A DNA stretch of 64,000 bases from Thiohalorhabdus sp. Cl-TMA. Lineage in GTDB: Bacteria > Pseudomonadota > Gammaproteobacteria > Thiohalorhabdales > Thiohalorhabdaceae. The first letter of the stretch is position 1. The number at the start of each line of letters is the position of its first letter. The notes under the pieces are model-generated. The model had not been told where the DNA came from. It saw nothing but the letters and a program-made list of their open reading frames with translations, and did no database searches. The DNA lies in assembly GCF_041821045.1 (NCBI RefSeq), contig NZ_JBGUAW010000004.1:248001-312000 (forward strand). Direction: 5' to 3'. Both the position numbers and the translations under genes were made by a program. Below are positions 41,585 to 51,030 of the stretch, piece by piece.

Positions 41585-42403
41585 TCAGCCGGCTCCCAGA
41601 TGGCTCTCCATGGCGCGCACCAGCGGCTTCATGAAGTAGCTCTCCTCGGGGAGGATGTCCACCCGGACTCCGCGCTCCTCGAGCTCCCGGGAGACGATGG
41701 GCCCCACCGCGGCCACCGACATGCCGCGCAGGGCCCGCTGCAGCTCCTCCTCCGCCTCCATGCGGTGCGCGATGTCGAACAGCCGCCGCACCTGCGAGCG
41801 GCTGGTGAAGGCGATGGCGTCCAGCTCGCCGCCGCCCAGCCGGCGCACCAGGTCCTCCACTTCCCGGGTCTCGCTGTCGGAAGCGTACACGTAGGGAGCC
41901 ACGGGGTCGGCGACCGCTCCAACCTCTTCCAGGAAGTCCATGAGGGGCTTATTGGGCTCCGTGCCGTAGAGCTGCACACCCACCTGGCAGCCGTAGAGGT
42001 CCATCTGCTCCAGGGTGGCGATGACCCCGCTGGTGGTGGGCTGCTCCGCGGAATGGGCGGGCGTGATGCCCAGCTCCCGGAGGCCCCGGGCGGGCTTGGG
42101 TCCCCGGGTCAGGGTGGGGGTCCGTCCCAGCTGCGTGACGAAGTCGTCGTGCAGGCCGTGGCGCTCCGCCGCCGCCAACAGTCGGTATACGCCCTCCCCC
42201 GTGAAGAGGATCACCAGATCCATCTCCGCGCCGATGAAGCGTCGGATCCAGGCTTCCACGGCGGCCTGGTCCGGATGATCGTGAATGCTGATCAGCGGGC
42301 AGCGGTGGGTGCGCGCCCCCCGCTCCTCCACCATGCGCGCCATCAGGTCCAGCTCCCGGCTCTCGGGCAGCACGATGACGCGCCCCGCCAGCTTGGCTTC
42401 CAT
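41585..42403 (-). CDS. hemD: Uroporphyrinogen-III synthase
   Basis: A 272-residue HemD-fold protein (two Rossmann-like lobes): GRVIVLPESRELDLMARMVEERGA, LVILFTGEGVYRLLA, AIAFTSRSQVRRLFDIA and the C-terminal MSVAAVGPIVSRELEERGVRVDILPEE. It closes hydroxymethylbilane to uroporphyrinogen III. Being the last gene of the nitrate operon, 10 bases after cysG, it probably boosts precursor supply for siroheme used by NirB rather than being the only heme-pathway copy. Start at 42403. Confidence 0.88.
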   Translation of the reverse strand: MEAKLAGRVIVLPESRELDLMARMVEERGARTHRCPLISIHDHPDQAAVEAWIRRFIGAEMDLVILFTGEGVYRLLAAAERHGLHDDFVTQLGRTPTLTRGPKPARGLRELGITPAHSAEQPTTSGVIATLEQMDLYGCQVGVQLYGTEPNKPLMDFLEEVGAVADPVAPYVYASDSETREVEDLVRRLGGGELDAIAFTSRSQVRRLFDIAHRMEAEEELQRALRGMSVAAVGPIVSRELEERGVRVDILPEESYFMKPLVRAMESHLGAG

Positions 42404-42413
42404 AACCCCTTCC

Positions 42414-43907
42414 CTAACCGGTAATGGCGACCGCCTTGCGCGGCGGGCCGGCGGCGGAACCGGTTCCAGCCTCCGCGGCGAAGCCCGGTCGCGTATCGAA
42501 CCAGGCGAGGCGCTTCCGGAGCGCCGCCACCTCTCCCACGATAATCAGGGCCGGGGAGGCGCTCCGCAACCCTTCGGACAGTTCCGGGAGATCCCCGAGG
42601 GTCCCCACGCGAACGGTCTGACCGGGGGTGGTGCCCGCGACGATCACCGCGGCGGGCGTTCCCGGGGCGCGCCCGTGCGCCAGCAGCCGCTCGCGGATGT
42701 TCTCCAGCCGGCGGAGCCCCATGTAGAAGACCGCCGTGCGGCCGTCGCCGGCCAGGGCGGACCAGTCCGGCTCGGCATCCTCGCGGCAGGAGTAGCCGGT
42801 GGCCAGCAGGCAGGTATCGGCGTGAGCGCGATGGGTCAGCGGGATTCCGGCGTAGGCCGCGCAGCCGGTGGCGGCGGTTACGCCGGGCACCACCTGATAG
42901 GCGACGCCGGCGTCCGCCAGGGCCTCCAGCTCCTCGCCGCCGCGGCCGAAGACGAAGGGGTCGCCCCCCTTCAGGCGCAGGACCCGCCTGCCCCGTCGCG
43001 CCTCCACCACCAGGCGCTCGCTGATCTCCGCCTGCGACATGGTATGGCAGCCCGGCGCCTTGCCCACGGGAATCCGCTCGGCGTCGCGCCGGACCCGCTC
43101 CAGCACCGCCTCGGGGACCAGCCGGTCGTGCAGGACCACGTCGCATTCCTGCATCAGCCGCGCCGCCTTCAGGGTCAGCAGATCCGGATCGCCCGGTCCC
43201 GCGCCCACGAGGTAGACCTCCCCAGGCTCGTCGCCCTCCGACCCGCCCTCCGAGAGGTCGGCCTCCAAGGCGGCGCGGGCGGCGGACTCGCGGCCCGCCA
43301 GCACCGCGCGCCCGATGGGTCCGTCCAGGACGCGCTCCCAGAACCGGCGCCGCTGGTCCAGGTCCGGCAGGACCGCCTTGACCCGGTCCCGATAGCCGGC
43401 CGCCAGGGCGGCCAGCCGCCCGAGGGTATCCGGGAGCCAAGCTTCCAGGCGCGCCCGGATCTGGCGCGCCAGCACCGGGGCGGCGCCCCCGGAGGAGATG
43501 GCCACCACAAGGGGCGAGCGATCCACCAGCGCGGGCATGATGGCAGTGCCCGCCTCCGGATCGTCCACGGCGTTCACGGGGATGCCCAGGGTGCGCCCGG
43601 TGGCGCCAACGGTCCGGTTTACCGCCGGATCGCCGGTGGCCGCCACCACCAGCACCTTGCCGCACGCATCGGTCTCCCGGAAAGGCCGGGCCCGATGGGC
43701 GATGGTCCCGTCCGCCGCCAATTCGGCCAGCTCGGCGTCGATCTCCGGAGCCACCACCGTGATCCGGGCGCCCGCCCGCCGCAGCAGGGCCACCTTGCGG
43801 GCCGCCACGGTCCCGCCGCCCACCACCAGGCAGGGGCGCCGGTGCAGGTCGTGGAACAGGGGCAGATAGGCCAGACCGCCGGTTTCGGAAGGATTGTCAC
43901 CGCTCAT
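42414..43907 (-). CDS. cysG: Siroheme synthase CysG (dehydrogenase/ferrochelatase plus methyltransferase)
   Basis: A 497-residue bifunctional enzyme making siroheme from uroporphyrinogen III. The N-terminal part (CLVVGGGTVAARKVALLRRAGARITVVAP) is the NAD-dependent precorrin-2 dehydrogenase and ferrochelatase; the C-terminal part (VYLVGAGPGDPDLLTLKAARLMQECDVVLHDRLV, RLKGGDPFVFGRGGEE, VVPGVTAATGCAAYAGIPLTHR) is the SAM-dependent methyltransferase. It begins with ATG in a 4-base ATGA overlap with nasA, so it is made together with the nitrate and nitrite reductases that need its product. Confidence 0.95.
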   Translation of the reverse strand: MSGDNPSETGGLAYLPLFHDLHRRPCLVVGGGTVAARKVALLRRAGARITVVAPEIDAELAELAADGTIAHRARPFRETDACGKVLVVAATGDPAVNRTVGATGRTLGIPVNAVDDPEAGTAIMPALVDRSPLVVAISSGGAAPVLARQIRARLEAWLPDTLGRLAALAAGYRDRVKAVLPDLDQRRRFWERVLDGPIGRAVLAGRESAARAALEADLSEGGSEGDEPGEVYLVGAGPGDPDLLTLKAARLMQECDVVLHDRLVPEAVLERVRRDAERIPVGKAPGCHTMSQAEISERLVVEARRGRRVLRLKGGDPFVFGRGGEELEALADAGVAYQVVPGVTAATGCAAYAGIPLTHRAHADTCLLATGYSCREDAEPDWSALAGDGRTAVFYMGLRRLENIRERLLAHGRAPGTPAAVIVAGTTPGQTVRVGTLGDLPELSEGLRSASPALIIVGEVAALRKRLAWFDTRPGFAAEAGTGSAAGPPRKAVAITG

Positions 43908-46567
43908 GCCGTCTCCTCCGCCAGACTCGTTCGAACCAGCTCCCGCACCTCGGCGAGGCAGGAGCCGCAATTGGTGCCGGCGCCGAGCCGCTCGCCCACG
44001 GCTTCCGCGTCCACCGCGCCGGAGCACACCGCCTCCCGGATCTGCGCGGCGTCCACCCCGAAGCAGGCGCAGACCGCCGGCCCCGTGCCGGCACCCTCCT
44101 CCAGGCGCCCGGCCAGGAGGGCATTGCGCTGGCCGGGATCCAGCCATGCCTGCTCGAACAGGCCGCTCAGCCAGGCACGGTCGGCAGCCTGGGCGCCGGG
44201 ACCCGCGAACAGGACCGCCTCCAGCCGGCCGTCCACCAAGCAGGCGGCGCGATAGCGGCCCGCGCCGGGATCCCGCAGCTCCAGCCAGTCACCCTGCGCG
44301 CCCAGCCGCTCCCGCCGCCAGGCGGCCCAGTCCGCCGGGGCCTCGCCGCCGGCCAGCCGGTAGTCCCAGCAGGCGATCCGCCGCGCGGCGGCCCAGTAGG
44401 GAACGCCGTCGAGCTCCACGGGGCGCCGCGACAGCAGGAGCCCTTCCCAGGCCGCGGCAAAGGGCTCCGGAAGCACAGTTGCGTGCTTGGAGGCGGGCTG
44501 TCCGGATACTGCGTCGAGGCGGGGCGCCACGAGGGCGTCCACGCGTCCCCGGGCGGCGAACGGCCCGCTCCAGTGGAAGGGCACGAACACCGAGCCCGGC
44601 CGTTGGCCGACGTCCACCCGGACCCGCGCCAGCACCTCGCCCCGGTCGTTGGCGAGCCGCGCCAGGGCACCATCGGCGAGCCCCAGCGCCGCCGCGTCTT
44701 CCGGGTGGAGCGCAGCGTAGGGCTCGGGACTGTGCTCGGAAAGCCGCGCCACATCCCCCGTCCGGGTCATGGTGTGCCACTGGTCGCGGACGCGGCCGGT
44801 GTTGAGCACCAGCGAGCCGTCCGATCCGGCGCCCGCCGGGCGCTCCGCCTCCACGGGGACGAGCCGTGCCCGGCCGTCGGCCGTGGCGAACACGCCGTCG
44901 CTGAACAGCCGGGCGGTGCCGCGCGGATTGGCGGCGTTAACCGGCCACTGCACGGGCTCCAGGGCGTCGTACTCGGCGTCGGAAAGCCCCGCCAGGGCGC
45001 TGATGTCGAAGGGCCGCGCGCCGTGGTTCTCGAAGCCCGAGAGGGCCGCGTGCTCGCGGAAGACGGCGGCGGGGGACTCGTAGGGGAAGCCCCGGCCGAA
45101 CCCCAGACGACGCGCAACCCGGGACATGATCCACCAGTCCGGCCGCGCCTCGCCGGGCGGCGCCCGGAAGGGCCGCTGCCGCGAGATGCAGCGCTCCGAA
45201 TTGGTCACCGTGCCGTCCTTCTCCCCCCAGGCGGCCGCGGGCAGCAGGATGTCCGCCGTTGCGGTGGTGTCGGTGCGCGCCACGCAATCGGAGACCACCA
45301 CCAGCTCGCAATCGCCCAGCGCCGCCCGCACCCGGTCGGCGTCCGGCAGGCTCACGGCGGGATTGGTGGCCATGATCCAGACCGCCTTGATACGGCCCTC
45401 CGCGATTCGGTCGAACAGCTCCACCGCCTTGGGGCCCGGCTCATCCGCCACCGCCTCGGTTTCCCAGAAGCGGGCCAGACGGTCCACGGCATCCGGCGTG
45501 AGCTCCATGTGGGCGGCGAGCTGATTGGCGAGGCCGCCCACCTCGCGCCCGCCCATGGCGTTGGGCTGCCCGGTGAGCGAGAAGGGTCCCGCCCCGGGCC
45601 GGCCGATGCGTCCGGTGGCCAGATGCACGTTAAGGATGGCGCTCACCTGGTCGGTGCCCCGCTCGGACTGGTTGACCCCCTGGGAGAAGGCCGTGACCGT
45701 CCGCTCGTTGGCGGCGAAGGCGGCGTAGAAGGCGGCCACCTCCGCGGCGCTCAGCCCGCAGGCCTCGGCCACGGCGCTGATGGAAGGAGCGGAGGCGCGG
45801 GCGGCCCGCAGGGCTTCCTCCACGCCTCCGGTGTGCCCGCGCAGGAAATCCGCTTCGAAAGCGTCGCTCTCGGCCGGATGGACGAGCAGGCCGTTCCAGA
45901 GCACCGCGTCGGTGCCGGGTGCAAGGGCCAGGTGGCGGTCGGCCAGCTCGCAGGTAGCCGTCCGGCGGGGGTCGATGACCACCACCTGCATGGCGGGATT
46001 CGCCTTCCTGGCGGCCTGCAGGCGCTGGAACCAGACAGGATGGGTCCAGGCGGCGTTGGAGCCCGCCAGCACCACCAGATCGGCCTCCTCCGCGTCGGCG
46101 TAGGCGCCCGGCACCGCGTCCGCCCCGAAGGCCCGCTTGTGCCCGGCTACCGCGGAGGCCATGCACAGGCGGCTGTTGGTGTCGATGTTGGCGGTGCCCA
46201 GGTAGCCCTTCACCAGCTTGTTGGCCACGTAGTAGTCCTCGGTGAGGAGCTGGCCGGAGCAGTAGAGGGCCACCGCTTCGGGCCCGTGCCGGTCGATCAC
46301 CGTGCGCAGTCCGTCGGCGACCGCATCCAGGGCCGTATCCCAGTCCGTCTCCTGGCCGGCCACCACCGGCCGCAGCAGGCGGCCGCGGTCATCCAGGGTG
46401 TCGGCCAGGGCCGCGCCCTTGGAGCACAGGCGGCCCGCATTGGCGGGATGCCGCCGGTCGCCCTGCACCGCCGCGCCCTCGGGCCCGCCGGCGGCGCGCA
46501 CGCCGCAGCCCACCCCGCAGTAGGGGCAGGTGGTGCGCACCGGGCCCGCCTCCCTCTGTTCGCTCAC
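43904..46567 (-). CDS. nasA: Assimilatory nitrate reductase catalytic subunit
   Basis: An 887-residue molybdopterin enzyme reducing nitrate to nitrite. An N-terminal [4Fe-4S] motif (CPYCGVGCGV ... LCSKG) is followed by the bis-MGD oxidoreductase body (YCSGQLLTEDYYVANKLVKGY, DTNSRLCMASAVAGHKRAFGAD with the Cys that is the likely Mo ligand region). The C terminus carries a BFD-like [2Fe-2S] domain (CACFGVDAAQIREAV...GTNCGSCLAEV) as in NasA of gammaproteobacteria. It starts with GTG at 46567 in a GTGA overlap with nirD. No signal peptide, so cytoplasmic. Confidence 0.95.
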   Translation of the reverse strand: MSEQREAGPVRTTCPYCGVGCGVRAAGGPEGAAVQGDRRHPANAGRLCSKGAALADTLDDRGRLLRPVVAGQETDWDTALDAVADGLRTVIDRHGPEAVALYCSGQLLTEDYYVANKLVKGYLGTANIDTNSRLCMASAVAGHKRAFGADAVPGAYADAEEADLVVLAGSNAAWTHPVWFQRLQAARKANPAMQVVVIDPRRTATCELADRHLALAPGTDAVLWNGLLVHPAESDAFEADFLRGHTGGVEEALRAARASAPSISAVAEACGLSAAEVAAFYAAFAANERTVTAFSQGVNQSERGTDQVSAILNVHLATGRIGRPGAGPFSLTGQPNAMGGREVGGLANQLAAHMELTPDAVDRLARFWETEAVADEPGPKAVELFDRIAEGRIKAVWIMATNPAVSLPDADRVRAALGDCELVVVSDCVARTDTTATADILLPAAAWGEKDGTVTNSERCISRQRPFRAPPGEARPDWWIMSRVARRLGFGRGFPYESPAAVFREHAALSGFENHGARPFDISALAGLSDAEYDALEPVQWPVNAANPRGTARLFSDGVFATADGRARLVPVEAERPAGAGSDGSLVLNTGRVRDQWHTMTRTGDVARLSEHSPEPYAALHPEDAAALGLADGALARLANDRGEVLARVRVDVGQRPGSVFVPFHWSGPFAARGRVDALVAPRLDAVSGQPASKHATVLPEPFAAAWEGLLLSRRPVELDGVPYWAAARRIACWDYRLAGGEAPADWAAWRRERLGAQGDWLELRDPGAGRYRAACLVDGRLEAVLFAGPGAQAADRAWLSGLFEQAWLDPGQRNALLAGRLEEGAGTGPAVCACFGVDAAQIREAVCSGAVDAEAVGERLGAGTNCGSCLAEVRELVRTSLAEETA

Positions 46568-46926
46568 GACTCCGTCTCCACCGAGCGCGCGGCCTCGGCG
46601 GCACCGCCCGTATCGGGCGCCAGGTAAACCCGGCCGTCCTCGACGCGCACCGGGTGCCTGCGCGTGCAGCCCTCGTCCGGGGCCACCGCCTCGCCGCTGC
46701 CCAGCTCGATTTGCCAGTTGTGCAGCGGACAGGCAACGCGATGGCCGAGGACCATGCCCTGGGAGAGCGGGCCGCCCTGGTGGGGGCAGCGGTCGTCCAG
46801 GGCGAACACGGCGTCGTCGGCGGCGCGGAAGACGGCGATGTCCCCCAGCTCGGTGCGGACCACCCGGGCGCCCCGGGGCGGAATATCCGCCAGGGCCCCG
46901 ATCTCCATCCATTGACTCTCGCTCAT
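46564..46926 (-). CDS. nirD: Nitrite reductase small subunit NirD (Rieske-type)
   Basis: A 120-residue Rieske-fold partner of NirB. The motifs CPHQGGPL and CPLHNWQIEL retain both Cys-x-His type ligand pairs, so a [2Fe-2S] cluster is likely bound, as in assimilatory NasE-type subunits. It lies 22 bases downstream of nirB and overlaps nasA by 4 bases. Start MSESQWMEIG at 46926. Confidence 0.93.
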   Translation of the reverse strand: MSESQWMEIGALADIPPRGARVVRTELGDIAVFRAADDAVFALDDRCPHQGGPLSQGMVLGHRVACPLHNWQIELGSGEAVAPDEGCTRRHPVRVEDGRVYLAPDTGGAAEAARSVETES

Positions 46927-46948
46927 GGTCGGCTCCTCGGGGACGGCC

Positions 46949-49387
46949 TCAGGCCGTCACTTCCTTGATGGGGATGTACGAACGCTGGTCGCCGCTCTCG
47001 GCGTGCGCCCGCCAGGGATCGTTCTGGGCGTAGCCCTGGGAATGGGCGAACCGGTCGGCGAGCGCCCGGCGCGTCTCCGCGTCGTCCACCACCCGCTCGC
47101 GGACGGCGGCCAGGCCCACCCGCTCCACCCAGTGGGCGGTACGCTCCAGGTAGTGCGCTTGCTCGCGGTAGAGCTGCAGGAAGGCGGCGGTGTACTCCTT
47201 CACCTCCTCCGCCGTGTCCACGCGGGTCAGGAAGTCCGCGGCGCGCACCTTGGTGCCGCCGTTGCCGGCCACGTGCAGCTCCCAGCCGGACTCCACCGCC
47301 ACCACGCCCAGGTCCTTGATGGTGGATTCGGCGCAGTTGCGCGGGCAGCCGGAGACCGCCAGCTTCACCTTGTGCGGGGTCCAGGCGCCCCAGGCCATGT
47401 GCTCCAGCTCTATTCCCAGGTTGGTGGAGTCCTGCACGCCGAAGCGGCACCACTCCTGTCCCACGCAGGTCTTCACCGTACGCACCGCCTTGCCGTAGGC
47501 GTGGCCGGAGACGAAGCCGGCGGCGTTGAGGTCCGCCCAGACGTGCGGCAGGTCCTCCTTGGTGACGCCGAGCAGGTCGATGCGCTGTCCGCCGGTGAAC
47601 TTCACCGTGGGCACCTCGTATTTCTCCGCCACCTCGGCGATGGCGCGCAGCTCGGCGGGGCTCGTCACGCCGCCCCAGATGCGGGGAACCACCGAGTAGG
47701 TGCCGTCCTTCTGGATGTTGGCGTGGGCCCGCTCGTTGATGAAGCGCGAGGCGGGGTCGTCGGCGTACTCCCCGGGCCATTCGCAAAGCAGGTAGTAGTT
47801 GAGCGCCGGCCGGCATTTGGTGCATCCGTCCTCGTTTTTCCATTCGAGGAAATGCATGACCTCGGGAATGGACTTGAGGGCGTGGTCGCGGATGGCCGCC
47901 CGTACCTCGTCGTGGCTGTAATCCGTGCATCCGCAAACGGCCTTCTTGCGCGGTGTCTCGTCGTAGCCCTCGCCCACCGTGAAGGCCAGCAGCGACTCCA
48001 CCAGCCCGGTGCAGGAGCCGCAGGAGGCGGACGCCTTGGTGTGGGCGCGCACCTCGTCGAGGGTGAACAGGCCCTTCTCGGTGATGGCCTTGGTGATGTC
48101 GCCCTTGCAGACGCCGTTGCAGCCGCAGATCTCGGTCTCGTCCGCCATGACCGCCACCCGGCCGCCCTCGCCGTGGCCGGCGTCGCCCACGTGCGCCTGG
48201 CCGAACAGCAGCTGGTCGCGCATGTCGCTGATGTCGGTGCCGTCGCGCAGGAGCTCGAAGTACCAGGAGCCGTCGATGGTGTCGCCGAACAGCACGGCGC
48301 CCTCGATGCGGTTGTCCCGGACCACCAGCTTCTTGTAGATGCCGCTCGCCGCGTCGTGCAGCACCATGGACTCGGTGTCCTCGTCCCCCTCGAAGTCACC
48401 GGCGGAGAACAGGTCGATGCCGGAAACCTTGAGCTTGGTGGAGGTGACGGAGCCCTCGTAGCGACCACTGCCGAGCTCCGCCAGGTGATTGGCCGCCACC
48501 TTGGCCTGCTCGAACAGCGGTGCCACCAGTCCGTAGGTGGCGCCGCGGTGCTGGACGCACTCCCCCACGGCGTAGACCCGCGGGTCGAAGGTCTGCATGG
48601 TATCGCCCACCACCACGCCGCGCTCGCAGTGCAGGCCGGAGGCCTCGGCCAGGGACTTCTCGGGCTGGATGCCGGCGGCCATCACCACCAGGTCCGCTTC
48701 CAGCGTCCGGCCGTCGGCGAGCCGGATCCCGCTTACCGCCTCCTCGCCGAGTACGGCCTCGGTCTTGGCGGAGAGCTCGAAGGCGATGCCGCGCTCTGCC
48801 ATGGACTGCTGGAGCATGCCCCCCGCCTCGGCGTCGAGCTGGCGCTCCATGAGGTGGTCGGCGAGGTGGACCACGGTCACCTCCATGCCCCGCTCGCGCA
48901 GCCCGTGGGCCGCCTCCAGGCCGAGCAGGCCGCCGCCGATGACCGCCGCCCGGCGTCCCTTGGCGCTGGCCGCCACCATGGACTCCACGTCGGCGATGTC
49001 GCGGAAGGTCACCACCCCGTCCAGGTCCGAGCCCGGGATGGGGAGCCGCACCGGTCGTGAGCCGGTGGCCAGCAGCAGCCGGTCGTAGCCCGCCTCGGTG
49101 CCGTCGGCGGCCACCACCCGGCGCCGGGCCCGGTCCAGGGTGGTCACCGGAGCACCGGTGTGCAGGGTGATGCCGTGGCTCTCGTACCAGTCCCGCCCAT
49201 TGAGGACGATCTCCTCCGGGGTCTTCTCTCCGGAGAGCACCGGCGACAGCAGGATGCGGTTGTAGTTGGGATGGGGCTCGGCCCCGAACACGGTTATGTC
49301 GTAACGGTCGGGGGCGAGCTTGAGCAGCTCCTCCAGGGTCCGCACCCCGGCCATGCCGTTGCCCACCAGGACCAGTCGTTCACGCAT
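46949..49387 (-). CDS. nirB: NAD(P)H-dependent assimilatory nitrite reductase large subunit
   Basis: An 812-residue siroheme enzyme reducing nitrite to ammonium. Domain order: FAD/NAD(P)-binding module (LVLVGNGMAGVRTLEELL, AAVIGGGLLGLEAAHGL), rubredoxin-reductase-like C-terminal domain, BFD-type [2Fe-2S] domain (CGCNGVCKGDITKAI...SCGSCTGLV), a second Cys-rich segment (KKAVCGCTDYSHDEVRAAI), ferredoxin-like half-domain and the [4Fe-4S]/siroheme domain (TCVGQEWCRFG and SGCPRNCAES supply the four cluster Cys). Start MRERLVLVG at 49387. A GC-rich hairpin precedes it at 49416-49439. Confidence 0.97.
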   Translation of the reverse strand: MRERLVLVGNGMAGVRTLEELLKLAPDRYDITVFGAEPHPNYNRILLSPVLSGEKTPEEIVLNGRDWYESHGITLHTGAPVTTLDRARRRVVAADGTEAGYDRLLLATGSRPVRLPIPGSDLDGVVTFRDIADVESMVAASAKGRRAAVIGGGLLGLEAAHGLRERGMEVTVVHLADHLMERQLDAEAGGMLQQSMAERGIAFELSAKTEAVLGEEAVSGIRLADGRTLEADLVVMAAGIQPEKSLAEASGLHCERGVVVGDTMQTFDPRVYAVGECVQHRGATYGLVAPLFEQAKVAANHLAELGSGRYEGSVTSTKLKVSGIDLFSAGDFEGDEDTESMVLHDAASGIYKKLVVRDNRIEGAVLFGDTIDGSWYFELLRDGTDISDMRDQLLFGQAHVGDAGHGEGGRVAVMADETEICGCNGVCKGDITKAITEKGLFTLDEVRAHTKASASCGSCTGLVESLLAFTVGEGYDETPRKKAVCGCTDYSHDEVRAAIRDHALKSIPEVMHFLEWKNEDGCTKCRPALNYYLLCEWPGEYADDPASRFINERAHANIQKDGTYSVVPRIWGGVTSPAELRAIAEVAEKYEVPTVKFTGGQRIDLLGVTKEDLPHVWADLNAAGFVSGHAYGKAVRTVKTCVGQEWCRFGVQDSTNLGIELEHMAWGAWTPHKVKLAVSGCPRNCAESTIKDLGVVAVESGWELHVAGNGGTKVRAADFLTRVDTAEEVKEYTAAFLQLYREQAHYLERTAHWVERVGLAAVRERVVDDAETRRALADRFAHSQGYAQNDPWRAHAESGDQRSYIPIKEVTA

Positions 49388-49415
49388 GATTTCTTCCTCT
49401 GGGTTTCCTCAGGGG

Positions 49416-49439
49416 GGCCGGGGCGCTGGCGCCCCGGCC
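49416..49439 (-). repeat. GC-rich hairpin between the small ORF and nirB
   Basis: A perfect 10-base stem (GGCCGGGGCG and its complement) with a 4-base loop. There is no T-run, so it is more likely an mRNA processing or stability element within the operon than a terminator. Confidence 0.6.
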
Positions 49440-49450
49440 GGACCGATTGC

Positions 49451-49600
49451 CTAATGCTTGCCGGGGAAGCCCCCGATGCCGCTGAAGGCCATGAACAGGG
49501 AGTAGGCGCTCACCGCGATGGCCACCGCCATCTCCAGGTAGAGGAACGCCACGCCGTATTTGAACCAGGGGTTTTCACTCATTTCCTTCTGCGCAGTCAT
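49451..49600 (-). CDS. 49-residue membrane peptide in the nitrate operon
   Basis: A very short gene on the minus strand. The product begins MTAQKEMSENPWFKYG, has one membrane helix (VAFLYLEMAVAIAVSAYSLF) and ends FSGIGGFPGKH. Its ATG lies just 2 bases after... in transcription order, 2 bases downstream of the narK stop, so it is almost certainly translated with the transporter, and nirB follows 63 bases later. I recognise no family. The location suggests a helper of NarK or a membrane anchor for the reductases, which is inference. Length, helix and tight spacing argue for a real gene. Confidence 0.75.
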   Translation of the reverse strand: MTAQKEMSENPWFKYGVAFLYLEMAVAIAVSAYSLFMAFSGIGGFPGKH

Positions 49601-49602
49601 GG

Positions 49603-50931
49603 TCACCCTTCCTTGGCGGTTGCGGGCTTGCGCGGGATCAGCCGGCTGTCGAACAGGCCGTGCTCCTCGGGGTGGCGCTCATAGCGGGCGGCCCAGAAGT
49701 AGAAGGCGAGGAAGGGCACGAACATCCAGAGCGCCACCAGCAGGTATCCCATGTGGATGTTGCCGCTAGAGCCGAACACCAGCGGGTAGACGATGCCGCC
49801 CGCGGTGGAGACGCCGCCGATGAAGCCGGCCGCCACGCCGGGACGCTCCGGGAACAGCAGCGGGACCAGGGCGAAGGTGCCGCCGGTGCCGAAGCTCACG
49901 AAGATGCCGAAGGCCACCAGCGCCACCACCGACCCCACCAGGGAGCCGGAGAGTCCCGCCGCGGTGAGCAGCGCCATGGAAAGGGTGATCAGGATCAGGG
50001 CCAGCGCCAGCCAGTGGATGCGCGGGCTGTAGGGCAGGCCCTTGGCGAGCACCGGGAAGGGCGTCCAGCCCTTGCGCTGCCAAAGGTCGGACATGTAGCC
50101 CGAGAAGGGCCGGAACAGGCTGGCGTTGAAGGACTGCACCGCCGCGAAGGTCCCGGCGGCGATCTGCACCTGCGCCGCGCCCTCGAAGCCCAGGCCCGCG
50201 ATGGCCTCCTTGAAGCCCTCGGCGTAATAGCCCGGCAGCCAGGCGTTCATGGCGATCTCCAGGCCGAAGGACATGGCGTAGGCGAGCATCAGCGCGATGG
50301 CGAGGTAGCGGGTCCAGACATACACCGTGTCGCGCATGCCGCTGGAGGCGCGCGCCTCGGCGGCCCGCTCCGTGCTGCGGGCGGCGCGGCCGCGCCACAG
50401 GTACCAGACCCCCATGAGCAGGGCGATCACCCCCAGATGCAGGAAGGCGTCCCCGTACTCGGTGCCGTACAGACGCGGCAGCAGCAGCGCCCCCATGCCG
50501 GCGCCCACGTTCCCGGTTCCGGCATAGAGCCCCTCGGCGGTACCGATCTCGTGCTCGTCGAACCACTGGGCCACGTGCTGGATGCCCACCACGAAGGACA
50601 CCCCGGCGACGGCCACGATCAGCCGCTCGATGAACAGCAGGGTGTAGTCGGTGACGAAGGCGGAATGGATGCTCACCAGCCCCGCTCCGATAAGAATGAC
50701 CGCGAACACCCGCGGCGCCCCGTAACGGTCCGAGGCCCAGCCGGCGATGATGCGCCCCACCGGGGCCAGCCAGATGGCGGAGCTGGCCAGCAGGCCGAGC
50801 TGGGCCAAGGTCAGATCGAACTCCTCGGCGATGCTCGGACTGAACGCCGCGGTGGAGAACCACATCAAGAAGCACCAGAAGAAGCCGACAGTGGCGATCA
50901 CCAGCTGCTCGACCTTGTGGGTCCTGCCCAT
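49603..50931 (-). CDS. narK: NarK-type nitrate/nitrite MFS transporter
   Basis: A 442-residue major-facilitator protein with 12 helices. It carries the family signature regions IAGWASDRYGAPRVFAV, YAGTGNVGAGMGALLLPRLYG (first nitrate signature) and LVPLLFPERPGVAAGFIGGVSTAGGIVYPLVFG (second signature, Gly-rich). In this context it imports nitrate for assimilation. The ATG at 50931 follows a strong GAGGAGG. Its 5' leader contains the NasT-type antiterminator described separately. First gene of the transport-reduction-siroheme operon. Confidence 0.93.
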   Translation of the reverse strand: MGRTHKVEQLVIATVGFFWCFLMWFSTAAFSPSIAEEFDLTLAQLGLLASSAIWLAPVGRIIAGWASDRYGAPRVFAVILIGAGLVSIHSAFVTDYTLLFIERLIVAVAGVSFVVGIQHVAQWFDEHEIGTAEGLYAGTGNVGAGMGALLLPRLYGTEYGDAFLHLGVIALLMGVWYLWRGRAARSTERAAEARASSGMRDTVYVWTRYLAIALMLAYAMSFGLEIAMNAWLPGYYAEGFKEAIAGLGFEGAAQVQIAAGTFAAVQSFNASLFRPFSGYMSDLWQRKGWTPFPVLAKGLPYSPRIHWLALALILITLSMALLTAAGLSGSLVGSVVALVAFGIFVSFGTGGTFALVPLLFPERPGVAAGFIGGVSTAGGIVYPLVFGSSGNIHMGYLLVALWMFVPFLAFYFWAARYERHPEEHGLFDSRLIPRKPATAKEG

Positions 50932-50984
50932 TTGGCTTTCCTCCTCAAAGGCGGCCCGGAATGGCCGCACTAGCGAATGCCCAT

Positions 50985-51030
50985 AAAAAACGCCCGCCCG
51001 CATGCCCAAGCTCGGGAATGCGAACGGGCG
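50985..51030 (-). terminator. Conditional intrinsic terminator in the narK leader
   Basis: Two 13-base arms (RNA CGCCCGTTCGCAT from 51030-51018 and its partner at 51003-50991) pair with two G-U wobbles and are followed by six T on the minus strand (50990-50985). Its 5' arm overlaps the 3' arm of ANTAR hairpin P2 (51025-51030), so the two structures exclude each other. It lies 54 bases before narK. Confidence 0.9.
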
